DNA of 64,000 nt from Deltaproteobacteria bacterium (GTDB lineage: Bacteria; Myxococcota_A; UBA796; CAJQPC01): positions 138,028 through 202,027 of the forward strand of contig JADKFE010000004.1 in NCBI GenBank assembly GCA_016717595.1. The letters run 5' to 3'. The position numbers and the translations under genes were made by a program. Positions 36,219 through 50,177 of this stretch are shown piece by piece (position 1 is the stretch's first letter; the number at the start of each line of letters is the position of its first letter). The notes under the pieces were generated by a model, which was not told the origin of the DNA, made no database searches, and worked only from the letters and a program-made list of their open reading frames with translations.

Positions 36219-36923
36219 ATGACGCCCCTCTGCGCCCTGAACATCCCCTCCCCCGCGGCGCGGCTGCGCGCCGTCGCCTTGGCCCCCGAGCGCTGGTGGT
36301 CCCCCGACGCCTCGCTCCAGGACGGCGTGCTCCGCGCCGAGGGCCAGCTCCTCCACGCCGAGGCCGACGCCTTGGGCCTCCGTCTGCGCGGTGAGGGCCT
36401 CGACGCCGCGCTGCGCTGCGTCGATGGCCGGGCAGAGGTCTGGGCCGAGGTGAGCCCTGAAGACGCCGCCGAGCACCGCCTGGCCTGGGCGTCTTTGCTC
36501 GACGGGCTCGCCTTCGCCGCCGCCTTGGACGCGCCGCCGACCTGGGCGCGGATCACCGCCGAGGCCGCGCTCTCGTACAGCGACGCCTGGACCAAGCTCA
36601 TCGGCCCCCGCGGCCTTCGTGGGGTGCGAGGCCGTCAGCCCGGCCAGAGCCTGCGCCTGCGCCTTGGCCGAGAGGATGTGGGGTTCAACGCCACGATGGC
36701 GCGTGTTGAGCCGCCCCGGGCGTTCACCCTCGACCTTGACGCCTTCGGCGGGGCGCGCCTGCGGGTGGGCCTGTGGCCCGGGGCGACGATGACCGGCCTC
36801 GTGCTCGACCTGATGAGCGTGCACCCCGCTGAGGACGGGATCCTTCAGGCTTGGCGTGAGGCCCTGGTCAGCGGGTTTCGCCCGGCTTGGCTCGATCAGG
36901 TGAGCCCGATCGAGCCGGATTAA
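36219..36923 (+). CDS. Hypothetical protein
   Basis: 234 residues, start at 36219. No signal peptide or membrane helix. Composition is Ala/Leu/Arg-rich with beta-type alternation in the C-terminal half (AFTLDLDAFGGARLRVGLW, TMTGLVLDLMSV). No motif recognised. It converges on the megasynthase with 20 bp between stops. It does not resemble aldehyde-deformylating oxygenase, the usual AAR partner. Confidence 0.55.
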   Translation: MTPLCALNIPSPAARLRAVALAPERWWSPDASLQDGVLRAEGQLLHAEADALGLRLRGEGLDAALRCVDGRAEVWAEVSPEDAAEHRLAWASLLDGLAFAAALDAPPTWARITAEAALSYSDAWTKLIGPRGLRGVRGRQPGQSLRLRLGREDVGFNATMARVEPPRAFTLDLDAFGGARLRVGLWPGATMTGLVLDLMSVHPAEDGILQAWREALVSGFRPAWLDQVSPIEPD

Positions 36924-36943
36924 CCTAAAAGTTAAATCGCCGA

Positions 36944-37870
36944 TTAATCCAGGGGGAACCTGCGCGCGCCGAGGTGCAGCGGGGCGGCGACGAGGCCCAG
37001 CGCCCGGGCGGCCTCGGCGTAGGCGCTCGCCTCGGGCTCGGTCACGGGGCCGGTGATGCGCGGCAAGCCGGGGCGGGCGGCCAAGACCAGGGCCTCCCAC
37101 TGGCAGCCGGGCAGGCCCAGCGGATCCGCGGGGAGGATCGCCGCGGCGGCGGAGCGAAGGTCGGGCGCGGGGGTGAGCGCCGGCGGCTGGGCCGTGGTGA
37201 GCAGGCCGCCGCCGAGCACGATCACGTCCCCGGCGCTGTCCATACGCGCCCAGGCGCCCTCGACGGGGACGGCCGGGGGGAAGGAGTCGTCGATGAGCAC
37301 GCAGCCCACGGGCAGCGCCTCGGCGGGCCAGACGCCGCCTTCGCTGGTGGCGGCGAGGATCAGCGGGGCGTCGAGCTGGTCGCGGCTCCGTAGGCTCACC
37401 CGCACACCCTCGGCGGCCAACGACTCGGCGAGACGGTTGAGCCGGGCCGCGGCCTCCGGGCGATCACAGAGCTGCACCTCGGCCACCGCCACCCGCCGCC
37501 GCAGGGCCGCCAAGGCGCCGAGGCCGATCGCCCCGCAGCCGAGCACGCCGACACACAACGGGGGCTCCAGCTCAAAGCGCGACATCGCCTCCAGGGTGGT
37601 CTCGACCACAGCGTAGATCGTCAGGGCGTGGCCCGTCGTGAGCGGCAGCGGGCTGTGCAGCCCCGCGCCGAAGTTCAGCCGCGTCGGCAGGCGCCCGGCC
37701 AGCGACGCCGCCTTGGCCCCAGCCTCGGCCGCCAGGGCCAGGGCCGCCTGGGTGTGGGCCTCAAGGCCAGGGCGCTCCAGCTCATCGGCGCCGACGGGCA
37801 AGGCGATCACCAGGCTCTCGCCCAAGGCGGTGTGTGCGCTGCCCACGGCCCGGGGGCGATCCCCTTGGCT
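36944..37870 (-). other. AAR-like acyl-carrier-protein reductase domain at the megasynthase C-terminus
   Basis: About 308 residues. Compared from memory with Synechococcus acyl-ACP reductase, the blocks align in order: LTTGHALTIYAVVETTLEA against FTTGNTHTAYVICRQVEAA; the Rossmann turn VGVLGCGAIGLGAL against VAVVGATGDIGSAV; GCVLIDDSFP against PCVLIDGGYP; VIVLGGGLL against IYVLNGGVV; and GCQWEALVLAARPG against ACFAEAMLLEFEG, the context of the catalytic Cys (codon at 37103-37105 here). AAR reduces fatty acyl-ACP to aldehyde with NADPH through an acyl-Cys intermediate. Here it follows a condensation domain with no carrier domain between. Confidence 0.8.
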
Positions 37871-40800
37871 CTGCCGCCACATCGGGCCCATCCCCACGGG
37901 CAAGGTCGTGATCAACGCCGCCGACGGCCCGGGGCGGAGGGTGTTGAGCAGGGCCTCGGGGGACTGGCCCAAGGCCTCAGACGCCCACAGCGTCACCCGG
38001 CTCTCGTCGCCTACGATCCGCACGGCGACGTGTAACAGACACCCCGCCGGAGGCTGAAGCTCGGACTCGTCAAGGCGCAGCGCCTTCCGTTCGGCCTGCT
38101 CAATCACCGTGACGCTCACCGCGGCGCCGATGGCGCGGCTGGGGCTGAGCCCGGGGAAGGCCCGGATGAGCTGACCGGGGCCGGGGGCGTGGGCCAAGGC
38201 GTCGTGCAGGGCGCTTGTGGCGTCTTCAGGGCGCTCAACCCGCACCGGGATCATCGACGCCAGAGGCCCCACGAGGCGCGCCGAGGCGCCGTCACGCCCG
38301 GAGATGGCGACGCCGATCTCGACGGGGCCGCCCAGAGCGCCGGTGAGCTTGGCGAGGAGGCCGCCAACGCCAACCCGACGAGGCCAGCGCGCCGTGGCTT
38401 TGGTCATCAACCCCGCCGGGGCGGGCAGCGCAGGCGCGGGCCGGGCGAAGAGCTTCGCCCAATGGCGGTGGGCGTCCTCCCCCAGCGGCGGCGGTGCCTG
38501 GGTGAGCGGCGCGAGGCTCGGCGGGGCGGGCAAGGGCTCGCCGTTGAGGGTCTGGAGCAGCTCCTCGGCGATGACCTCGACGCTCCAGCCATCGGCGAGG
38601 CCGTGGTGGGCGAGGAGCAGGATCACCAGCTCATCCTTGGAGAGTCGCCGGAGGCTCACCCGCACCCCGGCCTCACTGAGCTCGAGGGGGGTGTGGGCGT
38701 CCGCGTCTTGGCGGGCGCGCAGCGCGGCGATCTGCTCCTCTTGGGGCAGGCCGACGAGGCTCAGCACCGGGGGCGCCTGGGGTGTTGGGCCCTCCAGCCA
38801 CTCAAACCCACGCTCGGCCCGGATGATGCGCGCTCGCAGCGTCGGGTGCCGGGCGAAGATCACGCCCAAGGCCGCCTGCACGGCCTCATCGGTGTACCTG
38901 CCGCGTAGGGTGAACCGCGCGGACCACTGGGCGGGGCGGCTGGGGTCGAGGGCCTCGGCCAGCAAAAACCCGGCGACGACGGGGGGCACGGGGCCCTGAA
39001 GGCGCTCGGGGGCGAGCCCGGGCGGCGCGGCGGCGGCGCTGGCAGTTACTGCCATGAGGTAGGCGCCGAAGCGTGGGCAGCGGTAGATCGTCAGCGGGCG
39101 CAGGCCCGGCGGCGGTTTGAGGTGCTCAAAGAGCCGCAGCGCCGCCAACGAGTCGCCGCCTGAGGCGAAGAAGTCGTCGTCGTCGGAGCGCGGCGGGCCG
39201 CCGAGGGTGGCCGTCCAGGCGGCGCGGAGGCGGGCGGGCCAGTCGTCACCGGTCGTCTGAGCGCCCTGCTGCGCGGCCTCTTCAGCCTTGAGCTGGGCGG
39301 CGAGGCGCTCACGAACGGCGCCTTCATCCACCTTGCCTCGGGTGGTGCGCGGCAGCGGGCTCACCACGACGAGGCGGGGCCGGGCGGAGGCGGGCAGCCG
39401 CTCGCCGAGCCGCGCGGCGGCGTCCTCGGGCAGCGCCCCCTCAACAACCCCCCACAAGGCGCCGTCGATGACGATGGCCACGGCGTCGTGAACCCCGGGG
39501 AGCTGGCGCAGGGCGGCCTCGATCTCCCCGGCCTCCACACGCTGGCCGCGCAGCTTGAGCTGACGATCCAGCCGACCCCGATACAGAAGCGCGCCGCCGA
39601 CCCGAACGACCCGATCGCCGCTGCGGTGCCAAGGCGCCCCGTTGATCCGGGCGTGGGTGAGGCCTAAGGCCTCGTCCGCCAAGCCGACGCCGCCGATGAG
39701 CAGCTCACCGTCTTCAGCGGCCTCACCCTCGGCGTTGACCACACACAGTTGAACGCCGGGCCAAGGCTCGCCCAGGGGCAGCTCGTCGCCGTCAAAGCCC
39801 GGCGGCACCTCAAACGTCGTGGCGTTGATCGTGGTCTCCGTGGGGCCGTAGAGGTTGAACAGTCGCGCCCGCCCCGCCCAGCGCCGGGCGAGGTCCGCGG
39901 GCAGGGCCTCACCGCCGAGCTGAATGATCCGCAGGGAGTGATCCCCGAGGCGCGACTCGACGAGGCGAAACAACGACGGCACAGACGACCAGAGGGTGAT
40001 CCCCTCGCGCACGATGGCCTCGGCCAGCGCCTCAGGGTCGCGGGTGAGGCGCGGCGGCGCGGGCAACACGGCGGCGCCTGCGCGGATCGGCGCGAGGAGC
40101 TGACGTAGGGAGGCGTCGAAGGAGAGCGGGGCCGCCGCCAAACATCGATCGTCGGGGCGAAGCCCGAAGCGGGCCTGGGCGAAGGTGAGATAGGCCTCCA
40201 GGGCCTCGCGGCGGATGGGGACGGCGCGGGGCGCCCCGGTGGTGCCCGAGGTCAAGAGGATCGCCGCCCACGGGCTCTTGGGCGCCTGATCCGACACAGA
40301 GGTTGGGCCGCTCAGGAGGCGCCGAAGGTGCTGCTCTTCGTAGATCTTGGGGGATCCGGCGGCGGCGAGGGCGGGCTCCACCCGGGCCAGCGGGTCATCG
40401 GGCGAGAGCGGCATCCAGGCCCGACCCGTGAGCTGTGTGGCCAAGAGCGCGGCCAAGGCCACGGGCCCCTGGTGCAGCCGCGCGGCGATCACGGGCCCCT
40501 CATCGGCGAAGGCCAAGGCCAAGGCGCGGGCGGCGCGCTGTAGACGACGGTGGCCCCAAGGCTCATCACCCAAGACCGCCGGGGTGTCGTCGCCGTCAAA
40601 GACGTCTACGGGCCAGGCGGTGAGCGCCTCGAGGACGCTGGCGCCCAAGCTGTGAATGGTGGCGTCGCTCAGAAGATCCTCGGGCCAGGTGAACGACAGA
40701 CCCAGCGCCCCCTCGTGCTCCCACACGGCCAAGGCGAGGCGCGTCGCCCGGGTGGCGGTGGCCCCTCGCGCCGCGATCACCCGAATCGGCCCGCTCGGCG

Positions 40801-43800
40801 CGCTTAGGCTCGGGAATCGCGCGAAGGAGAAGCCCGGCGCGGGGCCAATGTTTGGCTGATCGAGGGAGGAGCGTGACGGGGGCCGGGCGGCGAGGCGCTG
40901 GTGAACGGCGCGGCTGAGGGCCTCGACGCCTCCGCGGGTGGGCAACCGCAAGGGGGTTGTGTCGGCAAAACAGCCCACCACGCCCTCTAAGCCCGGGAGC
41001 GGCGCGTCTCGCCGGGCCTCGGCGACCTTCACCACGACCTCCTCGTGGCCTGACCACTGGCCGAGGGCGTGTGTCCAGGCGGCGAGCACACGGGCGGCGA
41101 AGGTCACGCCCAAGGCGGCGGCCTCGTCCTTGAGACGCCGGGTGGCGGCGACGTCGATCGCCAAGAATCGCGCACAGACGCGCCCCTCTCCGGGGCCCTC
41201 CCACGGCAGCGCCGGCGCCTGGAGCGGCGGCGCGGGGGGCGGAGGGGGCTGCCCGGCCTCCCAGCGGGTCCAGTCGGCGAAGGAGCTGGGGCTCGGCGCC
41301 GGGAGCGTCGCGCCCGAGAGCAGGGCCATCAGCTCCTGCGCGATCACCTGCAGGCTCCAGCCGTCGCCGACGAGGTGGTGGACGAGCAGCAGCAGACGCG
41401 GACCGGCGGGCGTCTGGAGGAGCCGCAAGATCAGCGGACCTCGCTCCATGGGCAGGGGCGCCCGCAGCGGCTCGAGCACGTCCTCGGCGGGGAGCGGGGC
41501 GATCCACGGCGCACGGTCGGCGTCGACGCTGAGCGCCTCGTCCTCACGACCGGGGCGCAGACGCAACATCGGGTGCCGGGCGATGACCTGGGCCGCGGCG
41601 GCGCGTAGGGCCTCCTCAGTGAGGCTGCCCTCCAGATCCAGCCAGAGCGCGGAGAACGGCACAAAGTCTGGATCAAGCTGGACAAGGCGCTGGATCGCCC
41701 GCTGGGTGCGGCCTCTTGGCGCGGGGGCGGCGCGGCGGGCGGCGCGGCGGGCGGCCCGGGCACGTTTGAGACGAGCTCGTTGGCCCCTCGGCCCGCGCGG
41801 TGGGCGGCGATGAGCCCCGCGAGGCCCACGACGCTCGACTGATCAAAAAAGAGCTGAGGCGGCAGGCCCTCTCCGGGCTCCTCCACCTTTCGTAAGAGGT
41901 CCAGGGCGCCCAGAGAGTCGAGGCCCTGCTCAATCAGGCTCCTGTCCTCGTCGATCTCGTCCTCGGGCACACCGAGCACCCAAGCCGCCGCCGCCCGCAG
42001 CTTGGCGCGCAGAGGGCTGAGCTGGGCCTCGGCGGGGGCCACGCTCGGCACAGATCGAAGGGCTGGGGCGGCGTCACCGGCGGGGGCCTCGTCACCCTCT
42101 ACGATCACCCAGGCCTCGGAGAGCGTCCGGGGCAGCGCCCACGCGGCGGCGGCCTCACGCAGCGGCCGTTGACCCCGAAGGTGCTCGGCGCGACCTTGGG
42201 CCATGCCTACACGCCACGCGCCCCACGCCACGGACGTCCACGGCAGGCCACGCGCCCGCTGCTGCTCGGCGATCGTGTCCAAGGCCGCGTTCGCCGCCGC
42301 GTAGTCCACCAGCCCCGCCGCCTGACCCTCCCGGGCCGCGCTTGAGGACGACATCAACACCACGGGCACGGCCGCCTCCCCCAGCGCCTCCGCCAGGGCC
42401 TCGGCGACGCCGACCTTGGCCCCAAACGTCTCCGCCGTGGCCGCCTCGTCTTGGCGTCGGGCGGCGCCGGGGAACATCACCCCCGCCGCGTGAACGATGA
42501 GGTCCACGGGCCCCACCCGCGCCAAAAGCTCTACGATGCCCTCGGGGAGCTGTGTGCTGTGCAGCACAATCGTCGCCCCGCCGTCGCCTAAGCCCTCCAG
42601 GTTGACCTCCGCCCGGCGCCCGACGAGGTGCAGGGTGCGCCCCGGCGTGTCCCAAGCCCGGGCCAAGGCGCGGCCGACGCCGCCCGTCCCGCCCAAGATC
42701 AGCACCCGGGGCCCCACCTCAGCGGCCTGCTCTAAGCCCGTGGGCGCGAGGCCCAGGCGGCACCAGCGCCCGTTCACCCAGCGCAGCCGCCCGGCGACGT
42801 CTGGCGGCGCCGCGTCCCCGGCCTCCCCGGCGCAGGCCGTGACGCTCAGATCCGGGCGCTCTTGGCCGAGGCCCCAGGCCCAGCTCACCAGCGCCCACGC
42901 GAGGCGCCCCGCGGCCCGCACCGTCACCCGGCCCGGCGGAGCCTCCAACAGCGCCCGGCGCAGGCCAAACACCGCCTGAATAAGCCCCGCCGTGTCGTCT
43001 GCCGAGACGTGAAGGTCTAATCCACCGGTGTTGGGGCTCCTCTATGTCTATGGGTGTCCAGACCGGGGCGAAGGCCCGCACCCCCGGCGGCGCCCGCAGG
43101 CTAAACCCTTCCACATAGAGCACAAGCTGGCCGTCCTCGTTCAGCGCCCAGATCGCCGCGTCTTCAGGCCTCCCGGTGGTGATCACACGCAGACGCCCGC
43201 CGAGGTCTCCCAGGCGCACGACGCGCCGCGCGCCCGCCGGGATCCGCAACGACGACCCCTCGCTGAGCGCAGCGACGGCCTGAAACACGGCGTCGAGGGC
43301 CGCGGGATGCAGCACAAACTCAGGGCTCGTCAGGCCCTCCACCTCGGCGACGGCCCAGCCCGGCCCCCGGCGCAGCGCCCGCACCCGCTGGTAGATCGGC
43401 CCGTGGTGCATGCCCAAGGCGCGAAGCTCGGCGTAGAGGGTCTCGGGGGCCAAGGGCTCACCGTCCTCACGCCACGGCGGGGGCGGCGGCACCTGCAGGG
43501 CCTCGCTCAGCCGAGCCTCGGCGCACAGACGCTCACCCTCCATCACCCGAAGCGTGTCTCCCTCTTGGCTTAGGTCGGCCTCGCCGGTGATCGGGCGCCA
43601 CCAACGTAGGCCCTCCAAGGCGCGGACCTCACCGCCGCGCAGGAGGAGCTCGACGCTCGCGGCGCCGGGCCAGAGCGCGCGGCCTTGCACCGTGTGCGCC
43701 TGCAACAGCGGGCCCGGGGTGAGGCGCGGTGGCGCGCGGTCGGGCAGCGGCAGGTGAAGACGGGGGCCCGGGGTTGAGGCCTCACCCCAGTGAATCGGGC

Positions 43801-45010
43801 CCTCGGGGCGCTCCAGCACGAGGTGGGCGTTTGTGCCGCCAAAGCCGAACGAGCTGACGCCGACGAGCTTGCCGTCAAACGCCTCGACGGTCTGGGGCAC
43901 CCGCAGACCACGCAGGGCGGCGACGGGGCGATCGGCGCCGAGGCTTGGGTAGAGTGTGCTGTTCGTGAATGAACACAGCGTCTTCACCACGGCGGCGGCC
44001 CCGGCGGCGGACATCAGGTGGCCGAGCTGGCTCTTCACCGAGCCGATGGGCGTGCCGCTGGGGAACACCGCGCACAGACTGGAGGCCTCGGCGAGATCGC
44101 CCAGGCGGGTGCCCGTGCCGTGGGCCTCCACCGCGTCGCAGTCTGTGGTGGGTCGCCCGGCGTCGGCCCAGGCGGCGCGCATCACCTCCATCTGGGCCTT
44201 GGGGTTGGGCACCACCGGGGCGCGGGTGCGGCCGTCGCCGCCCAAGGCCCCTCCGGCGATCCACGCCAGGGGGCCGCGCCCGAGGCGATCGGCCAGGGAC
44301 TCCCGACCCAACACAAACACCGCGCCGCCTTCGCCCATCACGAGGCCATCGGCGCGCTCATCAAAGGGCCGACACACGCCGCTTGGAGAGAGCGCCCCGG
44401 CCCGGCTCATCACCCGAAACGGGGTGCCGGTGAGCGCGAGATACACACCTCCGGCCAAGGCCAGCTCACAGTCTCCGGCCTCCAGCGCCCGGCGCGCGAG
44501 GTGAATCGCCACCAATGACGAGGCGCAGGCGCTATCAACCACCACCGCCGGGCCGGGCCGGTCGAGCTGCCAGCCCACCCGGGCGCCGATCAGGTTTCGT
44601 AAGCAGCCGGTGATGGTGCTCGTCGGCGCAGGAACACGGTCGAGTCGGGCGCGCACGAGCTCGTGAAAGTCGTCGTGAGACACCCCCAAGAACACGCCGA
44701 GCGACCCCGTGGGGTGCCCCGCGCGCTCAAGCGCCTCGGCGCCGAGCTCTAAGGCGAGCCGCTGCTGCGGGTCCATCCACCGCGCGTCCTCCTCCGAGAG
44801 GCCAAAACGCGCCGGATCAAAGTCCCAGACACGCTCCAAGAAGCCGCCCGCGCGGCTCACCGCCGGGTTGAGCGGAACCTCTGGGAAGGGCCGATCCGGC
44901 GGCGCGGCCTGGGTCTGCGGCGACTGCGCGCTGAGCACCGCGTGTAAGGCGCGCTGGTGATCCGCGCCTGGCAGGCGAAAGGCGCAGGCGAACAGGCCGA
45001 TACGAGTCAT
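36944..45010 (-). CDS. Hybrid PKS/NRPS megasynthase, KS-DH-KR-ACP-C-A-T-C-AAR (two apparent frameshifts)
   Basis: About 2688 residues if two compensating single-base breaks (an extra base in the G run 43033-43036 and a missing base in 41723-41727) are repaired. Otherwise it reads as three frames: 45010 to ~43030, ~43030 to ~41725, and ~41725 to 36944. The start at 45010 has GGAGAG 6 bases upstream. KS: DSACASSL active Cys, EAHGTGT and GHLMSAAG His. DH: HTVQGRALWPG and HPAALDAVFQ. KR: GGTGGVGRA, SSSSA and YAAAN. ACP: GLDSLGAL. C1: HHLVGDGWS. A: TSGTTGAPRA, SFDASL, YGPTETT, TRGKVDE. T: GGDSLAAL. C2: HHGLADGWS. The C-terminal ~308 residues match acyl-ACP reductase. No AT domain is present, so malonyl loading would be in trans. 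The product is unknown; an aldehyde is inferred. Confidence 0.88.
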
Positions 45011-45110
45011 GCTCATCTCTCCGTCATGGACGATGATTCTACGCCAGGGCGCGGGGATGCGGCGCGCAGGGGCGCGGCTGCCCTCACCAAGCTGCGGTAG
45101 AATGTCCCCG

Positions 45111-48146
<3,036 letters not shown>

Positions 48147-48152
48147 GGGCCA

Positions 48153-48962
48153 TTAATTCGTCGCGTCCGCGCAGCACCGAAAGCCCGTGGAGTAGTCGTG
48201 GTAGTCCCGACTGTGCGCCGTGGTGCGGTACTCACAGCCCGTGCCGTTGATCTTGGCGTCGGCGTAGAACCCGCCGCGAAAGGTGCCGTCGGCGTCGTTT
48301 ACCCACTCATGCAGGTTGCCGTGCAGATCGAGCACCCCCTCCGGCGTCACACACGCCGGAAAGTCTCCGCTGGCGGCGAGGCTGTCCGCCTGCTGGTTGA
48401 TCCCGGCGTCGTTCATGTGTGTGGTGTCCCAGACGCCATCCGAGGTGCCGAAGTAGTCTACGACGGGGTGCCCGCCGCCGTAGGTGTCGTTACACGCCAT
48501 GAGATCGTAGGTGTCGCCGTAAGGATACACCCGGCCCTCGTCGCCTTGGCAGACCAAGAGCCACTCCTCACTCGTGCACAGACGTTTGTTGACGGCGCCG
48601 CAGGCGGCCTCGGCCTCGTCGCCCGAGATGTAGCCTTGGGGGACACGGCCCGGCTTGGCCACGGCCCGGGTCGTCTCGCCGTCCAGAGGTCCGTAGGGGG
48701 TGCGGGGCGTCCACACCCCGTCCACCAAGGTCTCTAAGCTGGCCTCGACGCGGTCCACACAGAGGGCCTCGCCGATGAGCGCCATCTCAGCGGGGCACGG
48801 GCCGGCGGGGGCGTCGCTGTCGTCGGGATCGCTGTCTTGGGGATCACTGTCTCCGCCCTGGCCCTCGGTGGGGCTGTCGGAGGGGGGCTGGGTGTCGGCG
48901 GGGCCGATCTTGACGCCGGGGATGCTGGGCGCGCAGGCCAAGGCCCACAGGAGCGTGATCAC
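48153..48962 (-). CDS. SUMF1/FGE-fold (EgtB/PvdO family) lipoprotein
   Basis: 269 residues. A lipoprotein signal (ITLLWALAC-APS) and an Asp/Ser/Pro linker (DSDPQDSDPDDSDAPAG) precede a formylglycine-generating-enzyme-like fold: CVDRVEASLETLVDG, NKRLCTSEEWLLVCQG, YPYGDTYD, GVLDLHGNLHEWVND and YSTGFRCCAD. Members modify sulfatases, hydroxylate or bind thiols, or have lost catalysis. Here a Cys pair near the end is kept, but the protein is small, so activity is uncertain. Its start overlaps the MazG-like gene by 4 bp. Confidence 0.85.
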   Translation of the reverse strand: MITLLWALACAPSIPGVKIGPADTQPPSDSPTEGQGGDSDPQDSDPDDSDAPAGPCPAEMALIGEALCVDRVEASLETLVDGVWTPRTPYGPLDGETTRAVAKPGRVPQGYISGDEAEAACGAVNKRLCTSEEWLLVCQGDEGRVYPYGDTYDLMACNDTYGGGHPVVDYFGTSDGVWDTTHMNDAGINQQADSLAASGDFPACVTPEGVLDLHGNLHEWVNDADGTFRGGFYADAKINGTGCEYRTTAHSRDYHDYSTGFRCCADATN

Positions 48963-49324
48963 GTCGGCTCCTTCACGCCGTCAAAGCGGCTCACCCGCAC
49001 CCGGCCGTTGACCTCGCGGGCGGGCCGGGCCATCAGCTCGTCCATCTTGCGCCAGAAGGCGGCGTTGAGATCGACGTTCGCCGAGATCCCGGTTCCTAAC
49101 AAGAGGATGAGCAGGTCGGCGCACTCCTCGGCGAGCTGCTCCGGGGGCTTTCCTTTGGTGACGCAGGCGCCGATCTCGCCGAGCTCTTCAGCCATGAGCG
49201 CCACGCGGTAGACGAGGTCTTCGCCGCCGCGGGCCTTGAAGTTGTGCTTGTCGTGAAAGCTCTGAACGGCCGCGAGCATCGCCGCGTAGGAGTCAGAGTC
49301 GCCGTGGTCGGGGCTGCTGGGCAT
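48959..49324 (-). CDS. MazG-like nucleotide pyrophosphohydrolase
   Basis: 121 residues, all-alpha. Conserved blocks of the MazG/dUTPase superfamily are present: YRVALMAEELGEIGACVTKG carries the EExxE metal site, and LAEECADLLILLLGTG the second ExxD motif. The family hydrolyses (d)NTPs or alarmones to monophosphates, often as house-cleaning. It overlaps the downstream SUMF1-like lipoprotein gene by 4 bp, an odd functional pairing. Confidence 0.85.
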   Translation of the reverse strand: MPSSPDHGDSDSYAAMLAAVQSFHDKHNFKARGGEDLVYRVALMAEELGEIGACVTKGKPPEQLAEECADLLILLLGTGISANVDLNAAFWRKMDELMARPAREVNGRVRVSRFDGVKEPT

Positions 49325-49379
49325 CGAACCTCCAGCGAGCCCCCTATCCTGCCTTGGCGAGAGCGCCTACCCCAGCGCG

Positions 49380-50099
49380 CTACAGCGGCCGGCGCCCACG
49401 GACGACATAATGCCGGGGCATCGTCTCGGGCACGATCTCCGCCTCAAACCCACCGGCGACGAGCTCCGCCACGACCTCATCCGCGCTCAGGCGCATGGAC
49501 ATCGGCGGGCCGAAGCCCTCCGTCTCCTCCTTCAAAAAATCGACGATCACGAACACGCCGCCAGGCTTGATCGTCTGTAGCACCTTGGCGGCGTAGGCCG
49601 GGCGGCCCTCGATGTGATGCCACACGTTCAGCGTGACCACGGAGTCCACGCTGGCGGGGGGCAGGCCCAGGTCGTCCATGGCCGAGAGGTGCAGACGAAC
49701 AGTCGCCCAGCCCTCCTTCTTTGCGGCGTCACCCAAGAACGTGAGCATGGCCTGCTCAATGTCCGCGGCGATGACCACCCCCTCTGGCCCGACGGCCTTC
49801 ACCAAGGGCGGCAGCAGATAGCCCGTTCCCGCGCCGAGATCGACGACCGTCTGCCCCGGCGTGAGGCCCAAGGCGGCGACGATCTCATCCGGCTTCTGGT
49901 AGACATCCCGATCGGGGGCGTTCCAGGCGGCGACGTACTGGCTGGGGTCGGAGAAGTGGTCGGGGCCGTGGCCTTGGGCGTGATGGCCCGCGCCGTGCCC
50001 GGCGCCGTGGCCCTCGGCGCTGGAGTGCGGCGCGGTGGCGCGACAGCCGCTGACGACGGCGCCGAGGATGATGAGCTGCGAGACGGCGGTGGATGACAC
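49380..50099 (-). CDS. Predicted lipoprotein with class I SAM-dependent methyltransferase domain
   Basis: 239 residues from the GTG at 50099, which has GGAG 5 bases upstream and gives a clean lipoprotein signal (LIILGAVVSGC-RA); an ATG at 50126 is possible. A His/Gly-rich spacer (EGHGAGHGAGHHAQGHG) could bind metal. The methyltransferase fold follows: VVDLGAGTGYLLPPLV (motif I), VVIAADIEQAML, VTLNVWHHIEG and GGVFVIVDFLKEE. SAM is cytoplasmic, so an exported enzyme would be puzzling. Homologues with signal-like N-termini do exist, but their role is not settled. Confidence 0.8.
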   Translation of the reverse strand: MSSTAVSQLIILGAVVSGCRATAPHSSAEGHGAGHGAGHHAQGHGPDHFSDPSQYVAAWNAPDRDVYQKPDEIVAALGLTPGQTVVDLGAGTGYLLPPLVKAVGPEGVVIAADIEQAMLTFLGDAAKKEGWATVRLHLSAMDDLGLPPASVDSVVTLNVWHHIEGRPAYAAKVLQTIKPGGVFVIVDFLKEETEGFGPPMSMRLSADEVVAELVAGGFEAEIVPETMPRHYVVRGRRPL

Positions 50100-50177
50100 A
50101 GGGGCTCCAGAGGGAGGGGCCAACATAACCGGCGGCGGCGGAGCGGCGGAGCGGCGAGATGTCGCGGGGAGGAGGAC

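Noticed and set aside
36219..36923. Aldehyde-deformylating oxygenase partner for the AAR domain
   Set aside because: The protein next to the synthase is beta-rich and lacks the EX28-29EXXH-type di-iron ligands of that ferritin-like family.
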